Below are positions 21,427-31,311 of a stretch of 64,000 bases of DNA, in pieces; within the stretch, counting starts at the first letter, position 1; each line of letters begins with the position of its first letter. The notes beneath the pieces were generated by a model, which made no database searches, was not told the origin of the DNA, and saw only the letters and a program-made list of their open reading frames with translations. A program made the position numbers and the translations under genes. The stretch covers positions 3,823,984 to 3,887,983 of the forward strand of contig CM030861.1 of the NCBI GenBank assembly GCA_018105865.1. The letters run 5' to 3'. The stretch comes from Metaphire vulgaris. Lineage: Eukaryota > Annelida > Clitellata > Crassiclitellata > Megascolecidae.

Positions 21427-22278
21427 TATAAAAACCCGACTCGACGCCTCATGGATACACTGATCTTTGCCCGGCCGACAAACCACCTTGTCTATAGCTA
21501 TTTTAAGAAAAATTAAGCGCATAAGACTTAGCAGAGGCGGATCTAGGGTGTGCAGGGGGTACAGATGTCCCCGGGCGGCGAGGTGAGGAGTGCCAAAATT
21601 GGTTTAATGTAGGCAAGGTGCTTTTTAAGGAAAAAATACTAAAAGGCCGATGAAAAACTTTTAAACTTCGGAATGAAAACTAATTTTGGCACTTCCCGAT
21701 TTTAGTTTATTAATTGATCGATTGATCGAAATTTGTTTATTTCAACTCAACTTATGACATACATAGACCTACATTTACCGTTAGTAACAATCCAGTGAAG
21801 TAGCGAGTCGGGCAGCGGGGCGAACCGCTTTTACCCTCTTTTTCCTGTTATGACTAGATTTTCCAATCCATCCTCTCTTTCTAATTAGATGTCCGAAAAA
21901 TTCCAACTGTCGCTTTCTTATGGTTTGTAGCAATTTTCTTTTGACATCAAAGGCTTTTGATGCTTCCTCATTGGTTATTTTTTCTGTCCATGAAATTTTA
22001 GCATAGGCCTACGTCTGAGAAACCACATCTCTGCAGCTTCCAGTTTCCTTTTTGTTGATTTTGACAACGTCCATGTTTCTGACCCGTACATCAGAACTAC
22101 CCAAACATAGTTTAGAAGAATTCTGAGACGTGTTGTTAATTGTAATGTGTTTATTTGTGAGGGTCTTTTTAAGTATGAGTGAAGGCTGTCTTCGCCATCC
22201 CTATTCTGGTTTCAACATCCTTTTCACTTCTTCCATCTCTTGTGAAAATGTTTCTTAGATATTTGAACTTTGTTACTT

Positions 22279-22280
<2 letters not shown>

Positions 22281-22357
<77 letters not shown>
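22281..22357. repeat. (TA)n microsatellite
   Basis: About 38 TA units at the junction of the inserted CR1 tail. Confidence 0.95.
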
Positions 22358-22359
<2 letters not shown>

Positions 22360-22840
22360 AGTCTGCACTTAGTCTTTCAGTCCGTTCTGAACGCTGCTGC
22401 TCGTATGATCTGCCATATTCCACCAGGTGAACACGTAACTCCATCGCTTCGTGATTTGCACTGGCTATCAGCGCCAGTAAGAATCCACTTCAAGCTCGCG
22501 TTATTAGCCTACCGATGCCTGAATGGTGTCGGCCCTGCATACCTGGCGACTGAACGAGTAGCTAACTTGGAAGGTCGGCAACGCCTGAGACCTGCCCGTT
22601 CCACCTCACTGGTCGTCCCAAAGATGCGCCTTCGAACTGTCGGTGATCGTGCGTTCCCTGTGGCCGCGTCGAGAGCGTGGAACTGTCTGCCTCCATTTGT
22701 GCAGCTCTCTCCTTCTCTCGACACCTTCAGAGAGAAGCTTAAAACCTGGCTTTTCCGCAGGAGCTACTTGTGATTTCTTGTGTTTTTGTATGTGTTCACG
22801 CAGTTCTTTTAGGACGAGTTACCACATTAATCAGTACGTT

Positions 22841-22841
<1 letters not shown>
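22358..22841 (+). pseudogene. CR1-like retrotransposon 3' end with AAT tail
   Basis: Open plus-strand frame of about 135 codons: QSVLNAAARMICHIPPGEHV, LRDLHWLSAPVRIHFKLALL, RTVGDRAFPVAASRAWNCLP and FREKLKTWLFRRSYL then stop at 22773, the classic C-terminus of CR1/L2 ORF2. A 70-bp 3' UTR leads to the AAT repeat at 22842. The frame is intact over this portion; everything upstream is missing (5' truncation). Confidence 0.9.

Positions 22842-22909
<68 letters not shown>
22842..22909. repeat. (AAT)n microsatellite, 3' tail of the CR1-like fragment
   Basis: About 22 TAA units directly after the CR1 3' UTR. Confidence 0.95.
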
Positions 22910-23521
22910 GGAATTTCTTTTTTTATTATTACCATACAGTACGTCCTTTTGTATTTATTCTTAGTCCTTTCTTTTCACTCTCTTCTGCCACTCTGTCTAA
23001 TGACCGTTGTAATTTTCTTTCTGTGTCTGTCATTAGTGTGGTGTCATCTGCGTATAGTTCATTCCTCAGATTGACACAAGAAGTAATTACAAAAGCAAAT
23101 ATGTTTAGTGTGCGGCTGTGCGATCGAACGTCATTGTGTGCGTCAGTTCGAAAGACACTGCTCTTTAAAGAAGCAGTGTTCTGAACTGACGCATAAGAAC
23201 TGACGCATAAGACAGGAAAACTCGGAATAACCGCTATGGGGACCTTTTATGAAAGAGGGCCGCAATAATTACTGCGGGGGCCATGAAAACTACTAGGGGG
23301 CCGCGGCCCCCGCAGTTAACATGTTAAAAAACACCGTGAATGTAGGGAGTTCCGCTACGGGTGATGACTTTTTTGCTAATCAGGGTATTCGCGAAGTTGA
23401 GTAACGGGGCGCCAAATGGGCAGAGCGGCGCCCTTTTTGGCTACTTAGGATTTTCGTCAAGTTGAGAGGCGCCACCAGAATATTTTGTCCCCGGGCGCCG
23501 GACACCCTAGCTCCGCCCCTG

Positions 23522-24830
23522 AGAATAAGCAGCTACTAATGTACTACTTTCCAAAGCGGTATACAAATTTGCTTACATCTTGTAAATAACTATTAGAGTG
23601 GAAGGTTTGTCTACAGTTTCTATACGTTTGAGATTCGCGGTTCGCTGCCGAGATCGCTGGCAAGTAATTGTAAGAATGCCGATGTGCCGAATGCATCACT
23701 GTGTGTACTCGGCGGTCACAATACTGCATCACAATCGCCATTGCTTGTCGTAAATGGCCGAGGTACTTACTAGTCAAGTCCTTCAGATTACGCATGTTTC
23801 GCTCGTTTCGCTCTTGGGAGGTAAATAATTTTTTTTACAAAACGAGATTGCGTGTTGATATTTCCAGCTTCATTATTGCTGTTTTTGTTCTGTCATTGTC
23901 AAGGTGTCTAATAAGATGTCCAAGCGTATAAGTAGTACTGATAATGACATTTCTCAGTTTGTACTTAGAACGCTGAAATTATAATAACAATTATTTCTTA
24001 CCCTTTGAAGTAGTTGTTTCGCAACTGGAAGTACTTCCAACATACAAAACTGGACGCGAACACTGACAATGACGCTGAATTGTTGTCTTCACTATGCTTT
24101 TTGGTCAGATACATATGACTATCAAAACTGTTACTTAGCGACTGCCAGTCAATCTAGCATAGGCACACAGACATGAGTGAATGTGTGACACCCGATCACG
24201 GAACTGAGAATTTACTTAACGTAGCAACTCTGTCTATAATGAAGCACAGGTAAGTACGCTTAAAATTAAGCATGATAATATTGAGGTAAAATTTCCAACT
24301 GTGGCGAAATCGTGTTAATAATAGTTTAAACAATTAAACCGACAGCAAAGTAGCGGCGCGCTTTCGATCTCGCACCGAGTATGAAAAACCGAAGTAGACG
24401 GCATGCATCGTGACTTCAAACAATCAAAGCAAGAACTACTGGCTTCTCAGGCTTTTGTGCAAAAATTAAAACTGTTGCAGAATTTCATTGAGCCAAATGC
24501 TTTATTAAAGGCTTTTAACAAAAAAAGAAAGAAAAATAGCAACTAGACGCAACTTTCACAAAATGGACACAGTTTCGAAAGAGATTTTTGCAAATTTTCA
24601 TTCGTTTTCATTCGTTGAAACGTTAATCTTTTTCGATCTGTCAATTCTAACCTAAAGGCTTCTAGGGTGAAACCGGGCGACTGGTGCAAGTTACATGATA
24701 CCGGAACACCGCCTAAAGATTTTAAATGAGTTTTAACAGTAGTGTCTGTTTACATCGCGGTTAAACCGATGCTCAGAACTAAGTTACCACCATCACATGG
24801 CTTTAAAAAATAACAACGAATCCAATATAA
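23522..24830. other. No gene recognised
   Basis: After a short piece of gamma-family 3' UTR (to about 23575), I see no ORF with a recognisable protein and no terminal repeats up to the MITE at 24831. Confidence 0.5.
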
Positions 24831-25124
24831 CAGTGCTTCCCAAACTTTTTCCAGCCACGGCACACTTTCCAAAAAACATACAGTCAACGGCACACTGCAG
24901 ACCGACAAGCAAAAATTCCAGTGTGATTATGATCTCGATTGTGATCTCTTCCTTTTCCCAAGCTGACAGGCAAAAAAGGTCGTCAACTTATTTACGTTAG
25001 CTGTTAGATTGGATACCAGATCTTTAAAAAAATGATTTTTCCAACATTTTGCCGCGGCACTCTCACTTAAAAAGTTGCTGCAGCACACTTGTGTGTGCTG
25101 CGACACACAGGTTGGGCAGCACTG
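24831..25124. mobile_element. hAT MITE, TIR CAGTGCTTCCCAA, perfect TSD
   Basis: 294 bp with ends CAGTGCTTCCCAA and GTTGGGCAGCACTG between perfect 8-bp duplications CAATATAA (24823-24830, 25125-25132). Short version of the element at 1132-2128, without its internal CGCGACGTT repeat. Confidence 0.95.
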
Positions 25125-25564
25125 CAATATAAGATAACTAGGTGTTTACCCGTCAAAAATGACGGGGGAGATTGGCTGTTTTACCACCCGATTTTGTGTA
25201 AATGCAATAGGGTTTTGCGCAGTTAATTTCCCTAACTCGCAGCCTTTTCCTTCAACCGAGTTAACGCCCATTCACAACAGAGTCGACTGGGAGTGCTTGG
25301 CACAGAAACAATAGAGTTTTAAGAAGTTGTCAACTATTTTTCGAAAACTGTGGTAAAATAACACGAATTCTGCGAAGAGACAATAAGTTTCTATATAGAA
25401 TATTATTTAAACCACTTACGGGGTTCTAATGAGAGATGTGGGACATATAAAGCCACGGTCGTCAAATGGTTAGTTCAATAATTCATTAATAACAACATTT
25501 CTGGTGAATATGCGATTGTCGTTAAAAAATTTTCCTTGATCGCCATAGTTGTTTATGAGGACCT
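25125..25564. other. No gene recognised
   Basis: Contains a small hairpin CCCGTCA-AAAA-TGACGGG at about 25149-25166. It may hold further, unrecognisable Helitron sequence downstream of the ORF at 25565-26116. Confidence 0.4.
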
Positions 25565-26116
25565 TTAAATTAGTATGAAGTGGTGATAATGAGGGTGTTT
25601 TGGATTGCTAAGTAGCTGTTGAATATAATCTGGAAACGGACGATTATTGATCTCCAGACGGTAATTGTGGCAGCAATATTTAAATGTTCCATCCACTGAC
25701 CGTTCACTTTCGAAGTTCAGTGAATTGCAAAATTGGCATATGAAAGTCATTGGACCGCATGAATGTTCCGAGACTGCATAGTCGACGTAAGTGTCCTGAT
25801 TTGTCAGTGTCGAACGACGTGCAGTGCGTGATTCTCGACGTTGCTTTGCTTTTTTTGCACGCCGGACAACAACTTGCTCCTCTGTCTCTATTGCCTGTCG
25901 GAAGGCTCTTGATTCTCGACGTTGCTTTGCTTCTTTTGCACATCGGACAACAACCTGCTCCTCTGTCTCTATTGCCTGTCGGAAGGCTCTTGATTCTCGA
26001 TGTTGCTTTGCTTGTCTTGCACGCCGAACAACAACCTGCTCCTCGGTCTCACTTGCTTGTGGGAAAACTCACGAACGCTGGACTTTCTGTGTACTTTGAG
26101 AACGCCGAGCATCCAT
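25565..26116 (-). pseudogene. Helitron-type protein, N-terminal fragment with three 27-residue repeats
   Basis: Minus strand: ATG at 26116 (MDARRSQSTQKVQRS), one TGA, then about three copies of a 27-residue repeat SRAFRQAIETEEQVVVRCAK+EAKQRRE (81 bp each, about 25843-26080), then SEHSCGPMTFICQFCNSLNF with ESE and a FKYCCHNYRLEI stretch. Known: Helitron proteins of animals start with R/E-rich repeats, a GPM-x-x-x-C-x-x-C-x-A/S-L-x-F-x-x-E finger and a CCH motif before the Rep nuclease. The Rep HUH nuclease and helicase are absent. A frame shift between the repeats and the finger would be needed only if another frame were used; this frame is continuous. Confidence 0.7.
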
Positions 26117-26332
26117 TGTCAGTTATTTAAAGAGAGTATCCAGACTTCTTTGTTCGACCGTGGTCTACATATACGAATAAACTTATTGCGATCGAGGAAT
26201 TACGCGTACGCATCAGCCGGTTCAATGCTAATCCAAAAGAATAACGCTATATTTCAATATTGTACATAGGTATATATAAATAGGCCTATTATATATGCAC
26301 AGTTGCATTTGTATATACATAAAAATCACGCC

Positions 26333-26490
26333 ACCTGCCAAGCTACGCGCCACGTAATAATTATGTATGTAAAAATCACGCCACTGTGACAATTTGTGAC
26401 ACTGTACACGTAGTAATTATGTACGCTAAAATCACGCCACCCCTCAAGCTCCGCCCACCAACACATTGTGACGCTGTGCACATTATGTAT
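26333..26490. repeat. Dispersed repeat, second copy of the 1498-1660 sequence
   Basis: ACGCCACGTAATAATTATGT, CTGTACACGTAGTAATTATG and AAGCTCCGCCCACCAACACA correspond block by block to 1498-1660. A related ACGCTTCGTTAAACGC segment lies at 27233-27300, so the minisatellite at 26690-27225 may have arisen or inserted inside one copy. Confidence 0.7.
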
Positions 26491-26522
26491 ATAGATAACG
26501 CAATAATGAACACATGTAAATG

Positions 26523-26525
<3 letters not shown>

Positions 26526-26567
<42 letters not shown>

Positions 26568-26607
26568 TATTTATTAAATTTAAAAAAAGGTATTGAGGTT
26601 AGGAAGG

Positions 26608-26671
<64 letters not shown>
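26526..26671. repeat. (CA)n and (TA)n microsatellites
   Basis: About 16 CA units at 26526-26557 and about 30 TA units at 26611-26671, separated by a short unique segment. Confidence 0.95.
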
Positions 26672-26672
<1 letters not shown>

Positions 26673-26689
26673 GGGGCAGAGCATTGGGA

Positions 26690-27225
26690 GAGGGAAGGAG
26701 GTTTGGGAGGAGGAAGGTGGGTTGTATGGGGTTTTGGAGCAGCGTTGTGTAGGTTTGGGAACGAGGTTTGGGGCCGGTGGGGTAGGGCGGAGCAGTGATG
26801 GGTTGGGGCCGGGGCGATTGGGAGAGAGATGGAGAGAGGCTGGGAGAGGGGTGAGGAAAGAGAAGGGAACGGGGGTTTGGGGCCTGTCGGGCATGATGGG
26901 GCGGGTATGGGTTGGGGCCGGGCGATTGGGAGAGGGATGGCGAGAGGGAAAAGGGATGGGGAGAGGGAAGGGAACGGGGGTTTGGGGCATGGACCGGAAT
27001 GGGTTGGGGCCCGGACGATTGGGAGAGAGATGGGGAAGGGAAGGTAATGGGGAAAGGGAAGGGGAAAGGGGTTTGGGGCCGGGGCGATTGGGAGAGAGAT
27101 GGGGAGGGGAAGGGGATGGGAAAAGGGAAGGGGAAAGGGGGTGTGGGGCCGGGGCGAGAATGGGTTGGGGCCTGGACGATTGGGAGAGGGATTGGAGTGA
27201 GGGAAGGGAGACGGGGGTTTAAGCT
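26690..27225. repeat. Purine-rich minisatellite (GGGAGAGAGATGG units)
   Basis: Five units of 68-108 bp marked by CGATTGGGAGAG at about 26816, 26924, 27018, 27087 and 27178, with GGGTTTGGGGCCGG and GGGGAAGGGAAGG blocks. The plus strand is almost pure G/A with many GGG runs. Proline-rich (minus) and Gly/Arg-rich (plus) frames are by-products. Confidence 0.9.
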
Positions 27226-27379
27226 TCAATTAAGACGCTTCGTTAAACGCTCCGTTTTGATTAAACAATATTTGGTTGTCAATGACAACAGCGTCTTGCA
27301 ATACCTGCCGTGTTGCGGACGGACGGACGCGACATACATCGAGAATTATATAATAAGATAACATTAACATATAGCTCAC

Positions 27380-27670
27380 TTCAGTCGTCATAATCTATCT
27401 ACATTAAAACACAATTAACACCTTAGCCTCATGGACCCACATGATCGTCATCTCATCTCACTCTTTCACGCCCACTGAATCCCTGAAATCTGCAACTCTG
27501 CCTTTTCATGCGCCGCACTGATCTTTAGGACTCAACTTTCTTTCGCAGCCTTAAACACTGTCAAACAATAAAATCTGAATCCTCACAATTCTGTTGAATT
27601 CACGCACTATCTCTTCATGTCTTTAGACATAAGATTACAGCGTTTCTTTTTCTTAATTAATTTCCTCCAT
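27380..27670 (+). pseudogene. Gamma-family CR1/L2-like 3' end, heavily decayed
   Basis: Aligns by eye with 60895-61200: CCACACGTTCATCATCTTAC-like, CTCTTTCACGCCCACTGAAT, AAACACTGTCAAACAATAAA, CTTCATGTCTTTAGACATAA. Frame lost. Confidence 0.75.
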
Positions 27671-27979
27671 AGTTAAAACCAAGCTTCAATGTCCCTCGGA
27701 TATATTGATCGCAGTGGACCTGACTGTCCATAAAATTTTACTTGCTTACACACTTGTGTTTTTGCAACATCGTGCGAATTCATTATCGCTTGTGGGACTC
27801 AACAGTAGGCGGCGCAACTAGACTACAGTAGACTACATTCCTGTGATGACTAACAAGTCTAAATGCAAGATAAAAATGCTACGGCTAACTTAACTGTGGG
27901 CCGTCTTATAGTGTGTATTATGTAAGCGATAAATATGCTGTGGCAACTAACAGAATCAAACGAAAAACATATATAATTA

Positions 27980-29756
27980 CACTGGTCAACAAATTTTATG
28001 CAAGTTTTTGTTTCCTCTACAAATTTTGGTGAAACTAATAGATTTTGACTTGCTGAACACAAATATGTCATTAGAATTTCTGTATCACGTAAGGTTTTTA
28101 AGAAATCGACAATTTAGCATTTAGTATTGTAACGTCTTCTGCAACATAATCCTACAGAAGGATCTAGGCAATAATGACAAGACATGAGAAAATTAGACAT
28201 GTTTTGCTGTATATTTTCGTTTATAGTCACTCTCTTGTGCTTCACCTATCAGTGACCAACAGTAGTCTCCGAGCATAGACGGACTCCACTTTCCCTGGTA
28301 GCGTTTCTCGATGCTGGCAATGTCTTTGTGAAATCTTTCACCATGTTCATCACTGACGGCGCCGAGATTGTCAGGGAAGAAGTCCAAGTGAGAATGAAGG
28401 AAGTGTATCTGCAGTGACATGTTGCATTTAATTGCCTTGTAAGCTTGTAGCAGATTTCCAACTTGTTCAACATAGTTTGGCGCCTTGTAGTTGCCCAGAA
28501 AGTTAGCAACAACATCCCTGAAGGCTGTCCAGGCAACATGCTCGGCACCCTGCAGAAGGCCCTCAAAGTGACTGTCCTTGAGCATCTCTCGAATCTGTGG
28601 GCCAACAAAAACGCCTTCTTCTATTTTAGCATCACTGGTGCGTGGAAACCTCTGTCGTAAGTATGTAAACGCTTCACTTTCTTTGTTCATTGCTTTGACA
28701 AAGTTTTTCATTAACCCATTGAGCTCTGCCTGAGAAATCAAATGAGGATTGCTGGATGTCGATGGCTCAAACTCTGGGTCTTCCGTAGCTGAATCATCAA
28801 CTATCTGCAGCATTTCATCTGTCTCTGCATGCTCGTCCTCGTCCTCCAGTGTCCAAAACTCGGGGGGGGTTGGAACAGGAAGACTCTCGTCGTGTGGAAC
28901 TGGTCTCATTGCCGAGGCAAGGTTAGGATACTCAATAGACTTCCTATTCTTTGAAGAAAATCCTGTAACATTCGTCATGCAGAAATAGCAATCCGTTACA
29001 TGATTATTCTGCTCCCTCCATATCATTGGTATGGCGAATGGCATGGATGGACGCTTACCTGCAAGCCAAGCTCGCAGACTGGTAGCACAAGATGAACAAC
29101 AAATATGAGGTGCCCATACTTTGTCCTGGTCGCCAATTTTGCATCCAATTTTGCACTCATATCCTTTCTTTATGATTGCTGTCATACTCCGCTTCTGTGA
29201 TTTCAACGTAGACTCTCCACAGATGTAGCAGAACGTGTCACTACTATTGCGACATCGACGCGACATTTCAGAAACTTTAATTAAATTAGTTATTATATTC
29301 AATTCACAGCCTTTAACTAAACAGTTATATCTCATCAAATAGAAAGACTGCAGCTGCTTTCCAGTGCTGCTTGGTATTTATATAGGACTGCGTAACCATA
29401 GCAACAATACATGCTAGGCATGTAGTCTTGAAGACAGGTTTGGGCGCGTTTGGACATGTCTGGACATGCCTAATTATACTAATTTTCAAAATCCATGTAG
29501 TTAGGTGAGCCAGCAGTGCATATTACATCTGTTATGGCGGTCACATAAGATTCTTGCCTAACCTGAATACCCATAACTCAGATAACTCTCGAAACCCACG
29601 ATTTTAAAATTCTTATAATTTTTAAATTTAAAATCAGCTTTTTCTCAAAAAACTTACGTGATAGGAAAATTTCAAAATTATTCCTGTAATCAGCATCACA
29701 AAATCTACCTGGAACACCAGAAATTGCACAGGAAACAAAAATCTTGTTGACCAGTA
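27980..29756 (-). mobile_element. CACTGGTCAACAA transposon, copy A (internally deleted)
   Basis: 1777 bp. Left end CACTGGTCAACAAATTTTAT; right end complement of (C)ACTGGTCAACAAGATTTTTG with its outermost base changed. Flanks TTA (27977-27979) and TTA (29757-29759) give a 3-bp duplication. Subterminal blocks TATCACGTAAG recur near both ends. Inserted in a MULE-type remnant (29757-30150 side). Compared with copy B it lacks 612 bp of coding sequence and has no other large change. Confidence 0.9.
28193..29266 (-). CDS. Internally deleted transposase-like protein, open frame
   Basis: 357 codons from the ATG at 29266 (an in-frame ATG 24 codons upstream exists but the context shared with copy B favours this one). 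N-terminal Cys/His-rich domain: CYIC at 13-16, C38, C42, H54, CCxxC at 56-60, then a second DCYFCMTN pair, likely zinc-binding and DNA-binding (inference). An acidic linker (EDEDEHAETDEM) follows. C-terminal part: LMKNFVKAMNKESEAFTYL, VGPQIREMLKDSHFEGLLQG, IHFLHSHLDFFPDNLG and SDEHGERFHKDIASIEKRYQ. Relative to copy B, 612 bp (204 codons) is missing exactly in frame, with the junction at about 28714-28717. The missing part contains the VDSS and GDLKVV segments and the CCFLCEWDSR block. I recognise the full-length family as a widespread uncharacterised predicted protein of arthropods and cnidarians, from memory only. Open frame, probably not transposition-competent. Confidence 0.8.
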   Translation of the reverse strand: MSRRCRNSSDTFCYICGESTLKSQKRSMTAIIKKGYECKIGCKIGDQDKVWAPHICCSSCATSLRAWLAGKRPSMPFAIPMIWREQNNHVTDCYFCMTNVTGFSSKNRKSIEYPNLASAMRPVPHDESLPVPTPPEFWTLEDEDEHAETDEMLQIVDDSATEDPEFEPSTSSNPHLISQAELNGLMKNFVKAMNKESEAFTYLRQRFPRTSDAKIEEGVFVGPQIREMLKDSHFEGLLQGAEHVAWTAFRDVVANFLGNYKAPNYVEQVGNLLQAYKAIKCNMSLQIHFLHSHLDFFPDNLGAVSDEHGERFHKDIASIEKRYQGKWSPSMLGDYCWSLIGEAQESDYKRKYTAKHV

Positions 29757-30150
29757 TTACAGAGGTCGATAGGAAATAGAGGAGAAGACTCGTAGTTTCA
29801 CCTCTGCCTCGTTGACGACGACCTCGGAAATAGGTATGGTCAAAGTAGCTCAACAGCTCGTTCATATGTTCCGTATCTGCAGGCGGTTCACCAGCAAGAG
29901 CATCAAAATCGTCTGTTACGTCAGCAGCCGGGACATGTCATAGTGCAGCAAGACATCTGACATAAGAACGAACTTCATCCCTAGTTTCATAATCGACTTC
30001 CATTCCAATCTCATGAACTTTACGAAGCACACTTTGGCACAGATGAAAGTAACATCCGGTAACTCGTGCCGATGGGAACGCCTCGCGAAAGGCAGCCATT
30101 GCAGACGTTTCGAAATCGGTCAGGATCACATCTTCAGGAACTAATCACTT
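29757..30150 (-). pseudogene. MULE-type transposase fragment
   Basis: Minus strand: VPEDVILTDFETSAMAAFRE, AFPSARVTGCYFHLCQSVLR, KVHEIGMEVDYETRDEVRSY then CLAAL and a stop; a second stretch MNELLSYFDHTYFRGRRQRG continues into the junction with copy A. Known: D-(F/M)-E-x-A...FP...GC-x-FH-x-x-Q is the hallmark of MULE transposase domains, with D and the C/H pair at the catalytic core. Only about 120 codons remain; the far side beyond copy A (below 27980) does not show a recognisable continuation. Confidence 0.75.
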
Positions 30151-30989
<839 letters not shown>

Positions 30990-31311
30990 TGTCTTTCTTT
31001 GAAATCTTCTTTTATGTTGTCCTTTTTTCTGGGCCTGCCTCTTCCTTTTTTGCCTTCCTTGCATGTGTAGAGTGCCTTTTGAGAAATCTCGAGCCTTCTA
31101 TCCTGTTAACATGTCCATACCATGTTAGCCTCCTTTTTCTCAGTTTGTCCATGATAGTAGTCCTTAGCCCAATCCGCTGCCGTATATCTTAATTTCTAAG
31201 TTTTTGAAGTCTGCTAACTCCAAGAATTCTTCTTAAGGCAGCTAATTTCTGCAACGAATAGTCTTTTTTCATCTTCTCCTTTTGGGACCCAGGTCTCAGC
31301 TCCATATAATA
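30990..31311 (-). pseudogene. Epsilon-family RT C-terminus, downstream piece
   Basis: Minus strand after removal of copy B: GAETWVPKGEDEKR-type start at the junction, LRYTAADWAKDYYHGQTEKK-like middle and KKGRGRPRKKDN end. Continuous with 33665-33918, from which it is separated by copy B; stops present. Confidence 0.75.

Larger units (their letters stand above)
21810..23075 (-). pseudogene. Epsilon-family RT fragment split by a CR1 insertion
   Basis: Minus strand, first part (23075-22917): ELYADDTTLMTDTERKLQRS and LDRVAEESEKKGLRINTK (catalytic YADD intact). Second part (22280-21810): KQVTKFKYLRNIFTRDGRSE, ETRIGMAKTAF, then with stops a MYGSETW-like and EFFGHLIRKRG-like C-terminus. Sequence 22281-22916 (TA repeat plus CR1 tail) interrupts it between the INTK and QVTKFKYL segments. 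Confidence 0.85.
21532..23521. mobile_element. Large hAT-type element filled with nested retrotransposons
   Basis: Ends CAGAGGCGGATCTAGGGTGT (21532) and the complement of CAGGGGCGGAGCTAGGGTGT (23521). Flanks AGACTTAG / AGAATAAG match at 6 of 8. Surrounding sequence on both sides is one gamma-family 3' UTR (CTATTTTAAG..AAGCGC..TAAG then AATAAGCAGCTACT), so the pairing of the ends is supported by the interrupted host repeat. It carries an antisense epsilon RT fragment, itself split by a CR1 tail. Confidence 0.75.

Noticed and set aside
21227..21463. Acidic DDDDD and His-rich frames
   Set aside because: Products of the GAT/GAC repeat at the 3' end of an RTE-like copy.
26483..27229. 248-codon proline-rich minus frame and 209-codon Gly/Arg plus frame
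   Set aside because: Both strands are open because of a purine minisatellite and flanking TA/CA repeats; no domain and no splice signals.
28749..28988. Plus-strand Ser-rich frame
   Set aside because: Antisense shadow of the acidic linker of the transposase-like ORF in copy A.
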